Assembly: GCA_963716865.1 (NCBI GenBank) | Contig: CAVQUF010000005.1 | Coordinates: forward strand, 310,001-374,000 | Length of the DNA: 64,000 nt | Direction: 5' to 3' | Source: AC-32 sp963716865 | Lineage (GTDB): Bacteria; Actinomycetota; Thermoleophilia; Gaiellales; Gaiellaceae | Shown: one piece after another, positions 56,511 through 64,000 of the stretch | Layout: each line of letters begins with the position of its first letter | Position numbering within the stretch: the first letter of the stretch is position 1 | Notes under the pieces: model-generated | The model's database searches: none | The model's input: the letters and a program-made list of their open reading frames with translations, nothing else | Told to the model about the DNA's origin: nothing | Made by a program: the position numbers and the translations under genes

Positions 56511-58142
56511 TCAGCGGCGCTTCGGCCCGATGTCCGCGACGACCACAGCCCTATGGCGATCGTGGATCGTCCCGTCGCCGAGCTGACCGTACCGGTTCGC
56601 GCCCCAGCACCTGAGCCCGCCGCCCTTCATCACCGCGCATACGTGTGACGCGCCCGCCGCGATCGCGGTGACGCCGCTCAGGCCCGGGACCGCGACCGGC
56701 GTCAGGCTCGTCTTCGTGGTGCCGCGGCCGAGCTGTCCGTTGGCGTTCCACCCCCAGCACTCGACCTTCCCTGCCGCGATCAGCGCGCAGGTGTAGGAGT
56801 CGCCGGCCGCGATCGCCACGGCGCCGCCGAGACCCTTGACCGTGACCGGGGTCAGGCGAGCCCTCGTGGTGCCGTCCCCGAGCTGGCCCTGTGCGTTCTG
56901 CCCCCAGCATTCGACCGTCCCGTGATTCGTGAGCGCGCAGGTATGGAGCCCCCCGGCGGCGATCATGCGAATGCCGCTCGAAAGGCCCGAGACGCCGACC
57001 GGAACGTGCCGATCGTGCCTTGACCCGTCGCCGAGCTGGCCGAACTGGTTGTAGCCCCAGCACATGACCCCGCCTGCGCTCGTGAGCGCGCAGGTGTGGA
57101 CTCCGCCTGCATCGACCGTCCTGACCCCACCAAGCCCCCGAACGCCGACCGGGCTGGCGCGGCTGACCGTCGTCCCGTCTCCGAGCTGGCCCTCGGTGTT
57201 GAGTCCCCAGCACCGGACCCGTCCTGCACCCGTCACCGCGCAGGTCTGTCCGTCACCTGCCGTGACTGCGCGGATCTGTGCAAGGCCGGCGGCCGCCACC
57301 GGCACGTTGTGGTCGACGTGCCCTCGGTCACCGAGCTGCCCGTACTGGTTCAACCCCCAGCACTTGACCGTGCCTGCGCTCATGAGGGCGCACGTGTGGT
57401 CCGAGCCGGCCGCAATCGCCTGAACGCCCGCGACTCCGACGACGGTCGTCGGAGTCGGATTCGGAGTGAAGGCTCCCCCGGTCGTTCCGTCGCCGAGCTC
57501 GCCGAAGTGGTTGTTCCCCCAGCACTCGACCTTGCCGGAGGTCAAGAGCGCACAGGTGTGCGAGCCTCCGCCGGCCACCGCGCGGGCAGGCGCGCGTGCT
57601 GCTGTCTTCGGTCGAGCCGTCGCGATGCAACCGGTCTGCTCGGGCGTGAACAGCGCCCCGCGCATCTCGACGGCAAGGCGCTGTGCCACGTTGCAGCGCA
57701 GGCCGAGCACGTCGAGACCCGAGCTGCCGGAGAGTCCATCGGGAGAGTTCCGGTAGTCGACCGTCGGCCGGGCGTAGACGTGCCCGTCGACCGCGAACGC
57801 GAACGCCTGAGGGGACTGGGCCTGCGCACCCCGCTCGGCGAGTGCCCGGGTGAGCAGATGGAGCTTGCGCGCCCCGTCGGGCGTGAAGCGGAAGCTCAAG
57901 GCCCAGTTCTCGAAGGCTCCGGAGACCTCGACCGAGGACGGCACGATGTCGCCCATCGTCACCTCGTCTTTCACCTGGCCGCTGGGGTCGTAGATCCTCA
58001 CCTGGAGGTGCTCGCGAGAGCGGGTGAGCAGGACGATCGCCGCGGCTACCGCGACGCAGACGACCAGGCCCAGCACGATCAGGATCCAGAGGCGCGGACG
58101 TCGGCCGCGCCACCCACTCGCTGAGGGCGCTTGCGACGTCAC
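56511..58142 (-). CDS. Membrane-anchored SecD-head-like domain fused to RCC1 propeller
   Basis: 543 aa from GTG 58142. A basic start, one membrane segment (LWILIVLGLVVCVAVAAAIV, about 18-37), a domain at about 45-165 and seven RCC1 repeats to the end (each with CALTSAG..ECWG.N..GQLGDGT), a complete seven-bladed propeller. The middle domain has FRFTPDGARKLHLLTRALAE and AFAVDGHVYARPTVDYRNSP followed by DGLSGSSGLDVLG, very like the P1 head of SecD (ELTPEGA..F, DG.V.S.P.ID). Probably outward-facing and binding a partner protein. Co-directional with the M3 peptidase gene 14 bp upstream. Confidence 0.75.
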   Translation of the reverse strand: MTSQAPSASGWRGRRPRLWILIVLGLVVCVAVAAAIVLLTRSREHLQVRIYDPSGQVKDEVTMGDIVPSSVEVSGAFENWALSFRFTPDGARKLHLLTRALAERGAQAQSPQAFAFAVDGHVYARPTVDYRNSPDGLSGSSGLDVLGLRCNVAQRLAVEMRGALFTPEQTGCIATARPKTAARAPARAVAGGGSHTCALLTSGKVECWGNNHFGELGDGTTGGAFTPNPTPTTVVGVAGVQAIAAGSDHTCALMSAGTVKCWGLNQYGQLGDRGHVDHNVPVAAAGLAQIRAVTAGDGQTCAVTGAGRVRCWGLNTEGQLGDGTTVSRASPVGVRGLGGVRTVDAGGVHTCALTSAGGVMCWGYNQFGQLGDGSRHDRHVPVGVSGLSSGIRMIAAGGLHTCALTNHGTVECWGQNAQGQLGDGTTRARLTPVTVKGLGGAVAIAAGDSYTCALIAAGKVECWGWNANGQLGRGTTKTSLTPVAVPGLSGVTAIAAGASHVCAVMKGGGLRCWGANRYGQLGDGTIHDRHRAVVVADIGPKRR

Positions 58143-58156
58143 GGTGAGCAGGTCCT

Positions 58157-59668
58157 CTAGGCGCCGAGCTCGTCGAGCAGCGGGCCGGTGTCGAGCGGGT
58201 CGAACCCGAGGCGGCCTGCGATCTCCTCGCTCAGGGGCCTCGTGCCCTCGACGAAGAGCGCGCGCAGGCGCTCGCCGGTCTCCTCGCTCTCCCACCAGTC
58301 GTCTCCGACCTCGTGCTCGAGGTACGAGCGCAGCTGCGCCGAGCGGATCCAGGCCCGCAGGTAGTCCGCCGAATAGAAGCCGGCGTCCATGTCGGCGAGG
58401 AAGCCGTCCGCGCGGTAGCGGACACCGGTCGCCTCCGTCAGCCTGCTCGAGTACCCGTCGTTCGTGCCGCCGTCCTCGGCGAAGCGGCCCCAGAAGTCGA
58501 GCTCGAACTGGAGCTTCGCCGCGTAGCGCCGGAAGAGAAGCGCCTCCATGAAGACGGTCGCCTGGGCGTTCTGCGCAGCTTCCTCGTCGGAGAGCCCGAA
58601 GTGGCGCGCGTGCCACTCGGGCCGGCGCGAGATCGCCTCGATGATGTACGAGTAGATCTCGGTCAGCGCGTGGTCGCGCGAGATGTTGCGGAACGTGTAC
58701 GGCAGGTTCGGGTCGCAGCCTGCGTAGTGCAGCGCGTGCCCGGCCTCGTGCAGGAAGGCCTGGTAGTCGTGGAGCCCTCCCTGCGCGCGCGTGATCAGGT
58801 GGACGACGCGCGGCGGGTCGGAAGGGATCACACAGGCCCGCGGCGACTTCTGCGGACGGTCGTCGAGGTCGAGCCTGATGTTCGGCTCGGCCTCGAGGTC
58901 GAACCCGAGGCGCAGGAGGGTCTCCATGCAGACCGGGACGGCCTTCTCCTTCGTGTAGATGCTCTCGAGCGGCGAGAGGCGCCGCACGTACGCGACGTGG
59001 TACGAGTTCGGCAGGGCCTCGCGCTCCGGGCCGAGCAGGCGGTCGAACCACTCCTCTCGCATCTGGGAATAGACGCCCTCGGCCGCCGCGCTCGCCGCCG
59101 CGAGGGCTCCCTCGAGGTCGCGCAGCGAGATGCGCTTCTCCTCCTCGGTGCGGGCGATCGGGTCGTCCACGCCCGTGATCTCCGCCTCGAGCGCCTCCCC
59201 GGCCTGCAGGACCTCTAGGCGCGTGTCGTTGAAGCTCGCCGAGACGTCGCCGGAGAGCCGGCCGAGCTCGTCGCGATCGGCGTACGAGGAGAGCACCGCG
59301 AGCTTCGCCTGTGCGCTGCGCAGCGGAAGCTCATCGCCCTGGAACTCGACCCGTGCCGCGAGAACGGCGTTCTCGAGCGCGTCCTCTCGCTCGGCCAGCT
59401 CGGCGGTGATCAGGCCCGCCTCGCAGGTCTTGCGCAGGCGGTAGAGGCGCTCGCGCTCGTCGTCGTCGGTCGCCTCGTCCTCGGCCGCGGCCAGCGCGCC
59501 GAGCTGCTGGCGAGTGAAGAGGTCGGAGTAGCGGGCGACGATCTCCGCGCGCTCCGAGACCTCCTTCTCCCCCACGCGCACGGCGCGGCCCTCCTCCGAG
59601 CGCTCGAACAGATAGCGCTGGAGGCGCGACTCGTACTCGGCTGGGCGCAGGACCTCGGTGACGCTCAC
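58157..59668 (-). CDS. M3-family-like metallopeptidase
   Basis: 503 aa, mostly helical. Zinc site LHEAGHALHYA (HExxH, about residue 325) with the third ligand Glu in DHALTEIYSYIIEAI about 30 residues on, as in thimet/oligopeptidase F enzymes. Shorter than typical M3 enzymes (about 600-680), and the N-terminal half is divergent, so substrate range is unclear. GTG start. A gap of 24 bp separates it from gltX upstream. Confidence 0.78.
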   Translation of the reverse strand: MSVTEVLRPAEYESRLQRYLFERSEEGRAVRVGEKEVSERAEIVARYSDLFTRQQLGALAAAEDEATDDDERERLYRLRKTCEAGLITAELAEREDALENAVLAARVEFQGDELPLRSAQAKLAVLSSYADRDELGRLSGDVSASFNDTRLEVLQAGEALEAEITGVDDPIARTEEEKRISLRDLEGALAAASAAAEGVYSQMREEWFDRLLGPEREALPNSYHVAYVRRLSPLESIYTKEKAVPVCMETLLRLGFDLEAEPNIRLDLDDRPQKSPRACVIPSDPPRVVHLITRAQGGLHDYQAFLHEAGHALHYAGCDPNLPYTFRNISRDHALTEIYSYIIEAISRRPEWHARHFGLSDEEAAQNAQATVFMEALLFRRYAAKLQFELDFWGRFAEDGGTNDGYSSRLTEATGVRYRADGFLADMDAGFYSADYLRAWIRSAQLRSYLEHEVGDDWWESEETGERLRALFVEGTRPLSEEIAGRLGFDPLDTGPLLDELGA

Positions 59669-59692
59669 AGGCGGGCCAATCTACCGGAAGCG

Positions 59693-60946
59693 CTAGGCGT
59701 CGCCCCGGGCGCCGAGGCGGGCGAGCGTCTCCTCCCGCCCGAGCAGCTCGATGCTCTCGAAGAGGCCGGGCGAAACCGTCGACCCCGTCACGGCAAGGCG
59801 GATCGGCTGGAACGCTTCCCGGGGCTTCAGCTCCAGCCGCTCGGCCAGCGAGCGGAGGGCGGCCTCGATCGCCGCGGCGTCGAAGGGCTCAACCTCTGCG
59901 AGTGCCTCCGCGGCCGCGGGGAGAACCGCGCCGTCCCCGGACTCCGGGCCGGGCTCGACCGGCGCGAAGAGGAAGCCGGCGAACGCCGGGAACTCGCCGA
60001 GGGTCGCGATCTTCTCCTGGACGAGCGGCGCCGCCCGCCGGACGAGCTCCTCGTCCCAGTCGTTGCCCTGCTCCCGGAGGTACGCGACCAGGCGGTCGGC
60101 GTACTCGTCCACGGGGAGCGCCCGCAGGTAGACGCCGTTCATGTGCTTGAGCTTCTCGTAGTCGAACGTGGCCGCGCTCTTCCCGACCCGCTCCAGCGTG
60201 AAGCGCTCGACGAGCGCGTCGCGGCTCATGATCTCCGTGTGGTCGTCGTAGCTCCAGCCGAGCAGGGCCATGAAGTTGACGAACGCCTCGGGGATGTAGC
60301 CCTGTGCGCGGAAGTCCTCGACCGTGATCGCGCCGTGACGCTTCGAGAGCTTACGCCCGTCCGGCCCGTTCAGGAGCGGGACGTGCGCGTAGGCCGGGAG
60401 GTCGGCCCCGATCGCCCCGAGGATCTGCAGCTGCTTGGGCGTGTTCGAGACGTGGTCCTGCCCGCGGATCACGTGCGTGATGCCGTCCAGCGCGTCCTCG
60501 AGCGGCGAGACGAAGTTGTAGGTCGGTCGCCCGTCGGAGCGGACGAGCACGAGATCCTCGAGCTGCTCGCTCGGATACTCGATCCGGCCGAGCACGACGT
60601 CCTCCCAGACGGTGATGCCCTCGTCCGGCATCCGGAAGCGGATCGCGCCCTCGTCCTCATACGCCTTGCCCTCGTCCACGAGCCCCCGCGCGACCTCCTG
60701 CGCGTGCTCCATTCGGTCCATCTGGAACGTGATCTCGCCGTCGAGGTCGAGACCGAGCCAGCGGAGCGTCTCCTGGATCTGGTCGACGGCCTCGGCGACC
60801 TCGCGGCCGGTATCGGTGTTCTCGATCCGGAGCCGGAACTCGCCACCCTCGTGGCGCGCGAAGAGCCAGTTGAAGAGCGCGGTGCGGGCGCCGCCGACGT
60901 GCAGGTAGCCGGTCGGGCTGGGCGCGAAACGGGCGCGGACGCTCAC
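59693..60946 (-). CDS. gltX: Glutamyl-tRNA synthetase, compact form
   Basis: 417 aa against 460-490 usual. HIGH-type motif FAPSPTGYLHVGGARTALFN, TYNFVSPLEDALDGITHVIR, GQDHVSNTPKQLQ and KMSKS-type KLSKRHGAITVED are intact. The shortening is mainly around residues 90-110, where AYEDEGAIRFRMPDEG replaces the longer zinc-binding or loop region of common GluRS, and in the anticodon-binding domain. tRNA-Gln in this lineage is probably first charged with Glu by this enzyme, which is inference. GTG start. Confidence 0.93.
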   Translation of the reverse strand: MSVRARFAPSPTGYLHVGGARTALFNWLFARHEGGEFRLRIENTDTGREVAEAVDQIQETLRWLGLDLDGEITFQMDRMEHAQEVARGLVDEGKAYEDEGAIRFRMPDEGITVWEDVVLGRIEYPSEQLEDLVLVRSDGRPTYNFVSPLEDALDGITHVIRGQDHVSNTPKQLQILGAIGADLPAYAHVPLLNGPDGRKLSKRHGAITVEDFRAQGYIPEAFVNFMALLGWSYDDHTEIMSRDALVERFTLERVGKSAATFDYEKLKHMNGVYLRALPVDEYADRLVAYLREQGNDWDEELVRRAAPLVQEKIATLGEFPAFAGFLFAPVEPGPESGDGAVLPAAAEALAEVEPFDAAAIEAALRSLAERLELKPREAFQPIRLAVTGSTVSPGLFESIELLGREETLARLGARGDA

Positions 60947-61010
60947 GCCGTTAGCGTACTGGCGTGGGCCGGCGTTTCCGGAATGTCACCCCACGGGCCG
61001 GCCGCGCCTT

Positions 61011-62264
61011 CTAGGTTGGGGCGAGGGTGTACTCGAAGAGGAGACGCTTGCCGAGGACCCGGCCGTGCGTGTCCCGGGCCACCAGGAAGGCAGGGCGGTG
61101 GCCAGCGCTCCAGCGCGATCGTGGGACCGGATAGAGGAAGACGCCCTTCTGGTGCGCGAGAGCCTTCTCGCTTCCGTCCTGGAAGAGGACATCGAGCCGA
61201 GCCACGTCCCGACCGACCTGCCCCCACAGCAGGGTCAGCGCCCGTTCTTTGACTCGAAGCCGCAGGGGCACGACCTCCGAGAGGCCGCGGCGAGCCGGCT
61301 GGTAGCGACGGCAGCCTCCACCGTAGACCGCTCGTCCGACCTGGAGCCAGGTGCATCGAGCGGGCGCCGCGAACGAGGGTGCGGCCCAGATCGATGCCCG
61401 TCCGACCGGGGTGGCTCGAGCGACGAGTTGCTGCTTGTGTGCCAGCTCGGCGCCTCCCGGCGGACGCTGGATCCCGCCGAACGTCACCAATGGCCCGAAC
61501 CACTCGGCGATCGGCTCCCGCGCTACCCGCCGGCCCTGCTCGTCATAGGCGACCAGCGCACGCGGCGCAGTGTGAGCGAGCACCCGGTCGGGGACGCGAA
61601 GGAGGAAGAAGCCGCTTGCGGTCGGGACCAACAGCGAACGGCCGTCGCTGAGGCGAAGGTTCAGGCTCCGCGCCGACCGCTGCGGCACGCGCCCGAAGAA
61701 CACGCGCGGCAAGTACCCCGTGACAGCGATCCTGCGCCGCATCCAGGACTGAGGCCAGACGCAGGAGACCGAGGCGCGGCTGAATCGCAGGCGCGGCTGC
61801 TGGAGGCCCTCACACCAGCCGCCGCCGTAGGCCGGCGATGCCCACAGAACCAGTGGCCCGCGCGGACTGTGCACCCGGCCGGCCTCACGCGGCGGCGCCG
61901 CAGAGTAGCGCCGAGCGGCAAACGCTTGCCGTACCGCCGCCGGCGCCCCGCTCCCCGGGAGCGTCACTTCTCGCAAGAAGCGAACAGGGCCTGGACGGAA
62001 GCTGATCTGTGCGTTCGGGCCGGCGGGGCCATGAGGCCCCGGCGAGCCTGCGCCCGGTCCGTTCCCCGAACCGTGGCGAGCGTTCGGCGGGCCGCCGCCG
62101 CCGTTGCCTATGAAGAAGCCAGCTCCTCCTGCGAGCGCAACAAGCGCGAGTGCGCCGTAGACCGCCCATCGCCGCCGCGTCCGATTGCGTGCCTCCTTGA
62201 TCAGTGCCTCGAGATCGGGCGGAGGAGTCGACGCGGGTGGGCGGGGAGCGGCTGTGACTGTCAC
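61011..62264 (-). CDS. Single-pass membrane protein of unknown function
   Basis: 417 aa from GTG 62264. Cytosolic start (APRPPASTPPPDLEALIKEA, then RNRTRRRW), membrane segment AVYGALALVALAGGAGFFIG, a Gly/Pro linker and a beta-rich outer domain containing two repeat-like units with RPGPV, VLWASPAYGGGWCEGLQQPR, IWAAPSFAAPARCTWLQVGR. The start resembles a group of Thermoleophilia proteins I remember beginning with LDPEALIREARRRQRRR, often near sigma factors. No enzymatic motif seen. Divergent from the HTH_42 gene. Confidence 0.65.
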   Translation of the reverse strand: MTVTAAPRPPASTPPPDLEALIKEARNRTRRRWAVYGALALVALAGGAGFFIGNGGGGPPNARHGSGNGPGAGSPGPHGPAGPNAQISFRPGPVRFLREVTLPGSGAPAAVRQAFAARRYSAAPPREAGRVHSPRGPLVLWASPAYGGGWCEGLQQPRLRFSRASVSCVWPQSWMRRRIAVTGYLPRVFFGRVPQRSARSLNLRLSDGRSLLVPTASGFFLLRVPDRVLAHTAPRALVAYDEQGRRVAREPIAEWFGPLVTFGGIQRPPGGAELAHKQQLVARATPVGRASIWAAPSFAAPARCTWLQVGRAVYGGGCRRYQPARRGLSEVVPLRLRVKERALTLLWGQVGRDVARLDVLFQDGSEKALAHQKGVFLYPVPRSRWSAGHRPAFLVARDTHGRVLGKRLLFEYTLAPT

Positions 62265-62291
62265 ACCGATGACGCTAGTATCGTTAGCACC

Positions 62292-62339
62292 ATGATCCAC
62301 GTCAAGGTCGATCGCGACGAGCCGCGCGGCCACTGGTGA
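62292..62339 (+). CDS. Possible 15-residue upstream peptide
   Basis: ATG ... TGA reading MIHVKVDRDEPRGHW, ending 19 bases before the TTG start of the HTH_42 gene. It could be a translated leader controlling the weakly initiated gene, or chance. No clear SD. Confidence 0.15.
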   Translation: MIHVKVDRDEPRGHW

Positions 62340-62358
62340 TCGGTCGGGGCTATTTCCG

Positions 62359-63378
62359 TTGTCCGAGCGGATCCTCACCCAGCGGGAGCTGAACCGGGCG
62401 ACGCTCGCGCGCCAGCTCCTGCTCCGTCGCGTGCGCCTCCCGGTGGTGCGGGCGGTCGAGCGGGTCGCGGGCCTGCAGGCGCAGCTCGGCTCGACGCCCT
62501 ACGTCGGGCTCTGGACGCGGCTCGACGGCTTCCGCCGCGCGTCGCTCGAGCAGGCCTTGAAGCGCCGCGCCGTCGCCCGCGGCGTACTGATGCGCGGCAC
62601 CGTCCACCTCGTCTCGACCGGCGACTACGGCCTCTTCGGCACCGCGCTCGAGGTCACTTCGCCCGGCTGGGTCACGCCCGAGGCAGAGGAGATCGCGAGG
62701 CAGGTCGCGGGGCCGCTGCGCGAGTACGCGGCGGAGCCGCGCACGCGCGTCGAGATCCTGGACTGGCTCGAGCGCGAGCACGGCATCGCCTCGGACGGGA
62801 CAAACCGGGTCTGGTATGCGATGCGGCTCGAGGCGCGGATCGCGCACGCGCCGGAGGCGAGCCTGTGGAAGGCGCCCGCCCAGGGCCCGAGGTTCGTCGC
62901 GATCGAGTACGACGAGCTGGACGGCCAGGCGGCGCGCGCCGGGCTCGTCCGCCGCTACCTCGCCGCGTTCGGGCCGGCGAGCCGCGCCGAGATCTCGGGC
63001 TGGTCCGGGATCAAGGTCGGCGCCTTCTCGGATGTGCTCGACGGGCTCCGCCGCCTGCGCGACGACCGCGGCCGCGAGCTGCTCGACCTCCCTCGCGCCC
63101 CGCTGCCCGCGGCCGACACGCCCGCGCCCGTGCGCTTTCTGCCGAAGTTCGACAACGTCCTGCTCGACCGCGAGCGCGTGCTGCCGGAGGAGTACCGCAA
63201 GCTCGTCGTGCGCAAGAACGCGGACGTCCAGCCGACGTTCATCGCGGACGGCCTCGTCGCCGGCGTCTGGCGGGTCGAGCGGGACAAGGTCGTGACCGAG
63301 CCCTTTGCGCCGCTTCCTCTTGCGGTCCGTCGTGAGCTCGACAACGAGAGTGCGCGACTCGCCGCCTGGCTGAGCTAG
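62359..63378 (+). CDS. HTH_42 / AlkZ-like winged-helix protein
   Basis: 339 aa from TTG 62359; no ATG or GTG fits the N-terminus. Pattern: LTQRELNRATLARQLLLRR, VERVAGLQAQLGSTPYVGLW, RGVLMRGTVHLVSTGDY, RRYLAAFGPASRAEISGWSG and FLPKFDNVLLDRERVLPEEY. These mark the HTH_42 family, which includes DNA glycosylases AlkZ/AlkX that repair alkylation and crosslinks. The QAQ motif suggests the AlkX-like branch. The next gene, endonuclease IV, 10 bp downstream, fits a base-excision repair pair. Confidence 0.82.
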   Translation: MSERILTQRELNRATLARQLLLRRVRLPVVRAVERVAGLQAQLGSTPYVGLWTRLDGFRRASLEQALKRRAVARGVLMRGTVHLVSTGDYGLFGTALEVTSPGWVTPEAEEIARQVAGPLREYAAEPRTRVEILDWLEREHGIASDGTNRVWYAMRLEARIAHAPEASLWKAPAQGPRFVAIEYDELDGQAARAGLVRRYLAAFGPASRAEISGWSGIKVGAFSDVLDGLRRLRDDRGRELLDLPRAPLPAADTPAPVRFLPKFDNVLLDRERVLPEEYRKLVVRKNADVQPTFIADGLVAGVWRVERDKVVTEPFAPLPLAVRRELDNESARLAAWLS

Positions 63379-63388
63379 CGTCCACGGC

Positions 63389-64000
63389 GTGCTGCTCGGC
63401 GCTCACTGCTCCGGCGGGGTCAAGAAGACGCTCGACCGCGCGGCCGAGCTGGAGATCGACTCCGTCCAGCTCTTCGTCCAGAGCCCGCGCGCCTGGCGCT
63501 TCCCCGAGCACGACCCGGCCGACCTCGAGGCCTTCCGCCGGCGCCGCGGGGAGCTCGGGATCGGAGGCGTCCTCGTCCACGCCCTCTACCTCGTCAACCT
63601 CGCCTCCCCGAAGGAGGACTTCTACGAGAAGAGCGTCACGACGCTGTGCAAGACCGTGGACGCGGCCTGCGCGATCGAGGCCGAGGCGGTCGTCTTCCAC
63701 GTCGGCTCGCACCAGGGCGCCGGGTTCGAGGCGGGGCTCGAGCGGGTGGCGCCGGCGCTCGCCCAGGCGCTCGAGCGGTGCAACGAGACGACCTGGCTCT
63801 GCATGGAGAACACGGCCGGAGCCGGCGGCACCATCGGCCGCTCGCTGGACGAGCTGGCCGCCATCTACGACGCCCTCGACGGACACCCGCGGCTCGGCGT
63901 CTGCCTCGACTCGTGCCACCTCTACGCCTCCGGCTACGACGTCACCGACCGCAACGAGCTCGACGGCCTGCTCAAGGAGCTCGACGCGCGGATCGGGCTC
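63389..64000 (+). CDS. nfo: Endonuclease IV (deoxyribonuclease IV), 3' end outside window
   Basis: AP endonuclease of base-excision repair, TIM barrel with three zinc ions. 204 codons visible from GTG 63389: LLGAHCSGGVKKTLDRAAEL, QLFVQSPRAWRFPEHD, VHALYLVNLASPKEDFYEKS, then VVFHVGSHQGAG (His), CMENTAGAGGTIGRS (Glu) and LGVCLDSCHLYASGYD (Asp, His). The last third, with the HLNDS-type end, is cut by the window edge. Paired with the HTH_42/AlkZ-like glycosylase gene. Confidence 0.92.
   Translation, partial: MLLGAHCSGGVKKTLDRAAELEIDSVQLFVQSPRAWRFPEHDPADLEAFRRRRGELGIGGVLVHALYLVNLASPKEDFYEKSVTTLCKTVDAACAIEAEAVVFHVGSHQGAGFEAGLERVAPALAQALERCNETTWLCMENTAGAGGTIGRSLDELAAIYDALDGHPRLGVCLDSCHLYASGYDVTDRNELDGLLKELDARIGL

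Overview
The window is high-GC DNA with coding on almost every base. Gene content and order point to an actinobacterium, probably of the Thermoleophilia (Gaiellales/Solirubrobacterales type). The order tlyA, nadK, recN, steA, mctB, pyrG is the arrangement known from Mycobacterium (Rv1694-Rv1699). Starts are often GTG, neighbouring genes repeatedly overlap by four bases (ATGA/GTGA), and there is an actinobacterial MctB protein and a DUF6325 protein. The class-level assignment is inference.

Region 1 (1-26540, minus strand) is one long run of about 26 co-directional housekeeping genes. In transcription order these are mnmA, alaS, ruvX, mltG, the shikimate genes aroE, aroC, an aroK-aroB fusion and aroQ, a Xaa-Pro peptidase, efp, a biotin carrier fused to a carboxyltransferase-like domain, accC, an Asp23 protein, nusB, an xseB-like gene, a prenyl synthase, a P1 peptidase, tlyA, nadK, recN, steA, an SRPBCC protein, mctB, a GT2/phosphotransferase fusion, pyrG, an M20 peptidase and a partial DUF3866 gene. 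Most starts are translationally coupled to the preceding stop.

Region 2 (26540-31000) is accessory. It holds a secreted lipocalin-like protein behind a good sigma70-type promoter and a switch-like leader, a DUF6325 gene with a 55-residue companion, and a minus-strand envelope cluster: a coiled-coil protein, two membrane proteins with Pro/Glu-rich tails, and an RlpA-like protein that seems to start at CTG.

Region 3 (31000-46000) carries aspS-hisS-metallo-hydrolase, then a histidine-degradation cluster (ftcD, hutH, a small membrane protein, hutU, hutI) in which hutH is frameshifted. After these comes a plus-strand coupled set: methyltransferase, uracil-DNA glycosylase and a heterodimeric ABC exporter.

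Region 4 (46000-55750) has tRNA-Gln, a delta-60 repeat lipoprotein and tRNA-Glu. Inserted at the 3' end of tRNA-Glu is a decayed 6.3 kb prophage-like element (48311-54640) bounded by a perfect 21-bp direct repeat. It contains an HK97-type capsid remnant, a primase-helicase, an SSB-like protein, an HTH protein and a tyrosine integrase. Several of its genes carry frameshifts, and beyond its right end lie two more broken genes (cupin, cupredoxin).

Region 5 (55900-64000) returns to intact genes: a YciI-like protein, a membrane-anchored SecD-head/RCC1 fusion, an M3-type peptidase, a compact gltX, a membrane protein, an HTH_42/AlkZ-like protein and the start of endonuclease IV.

Signals not explained by the genes include two dispersed repeat families (one with a hairpin whose stem changes while pairing is kept), a perfect palindrome inside ruvX that is read in frame, a candidate regulatory leader, and a carboxyltransferase domain that has lost all four metal ligands but is fused to an intact biotin carrier.
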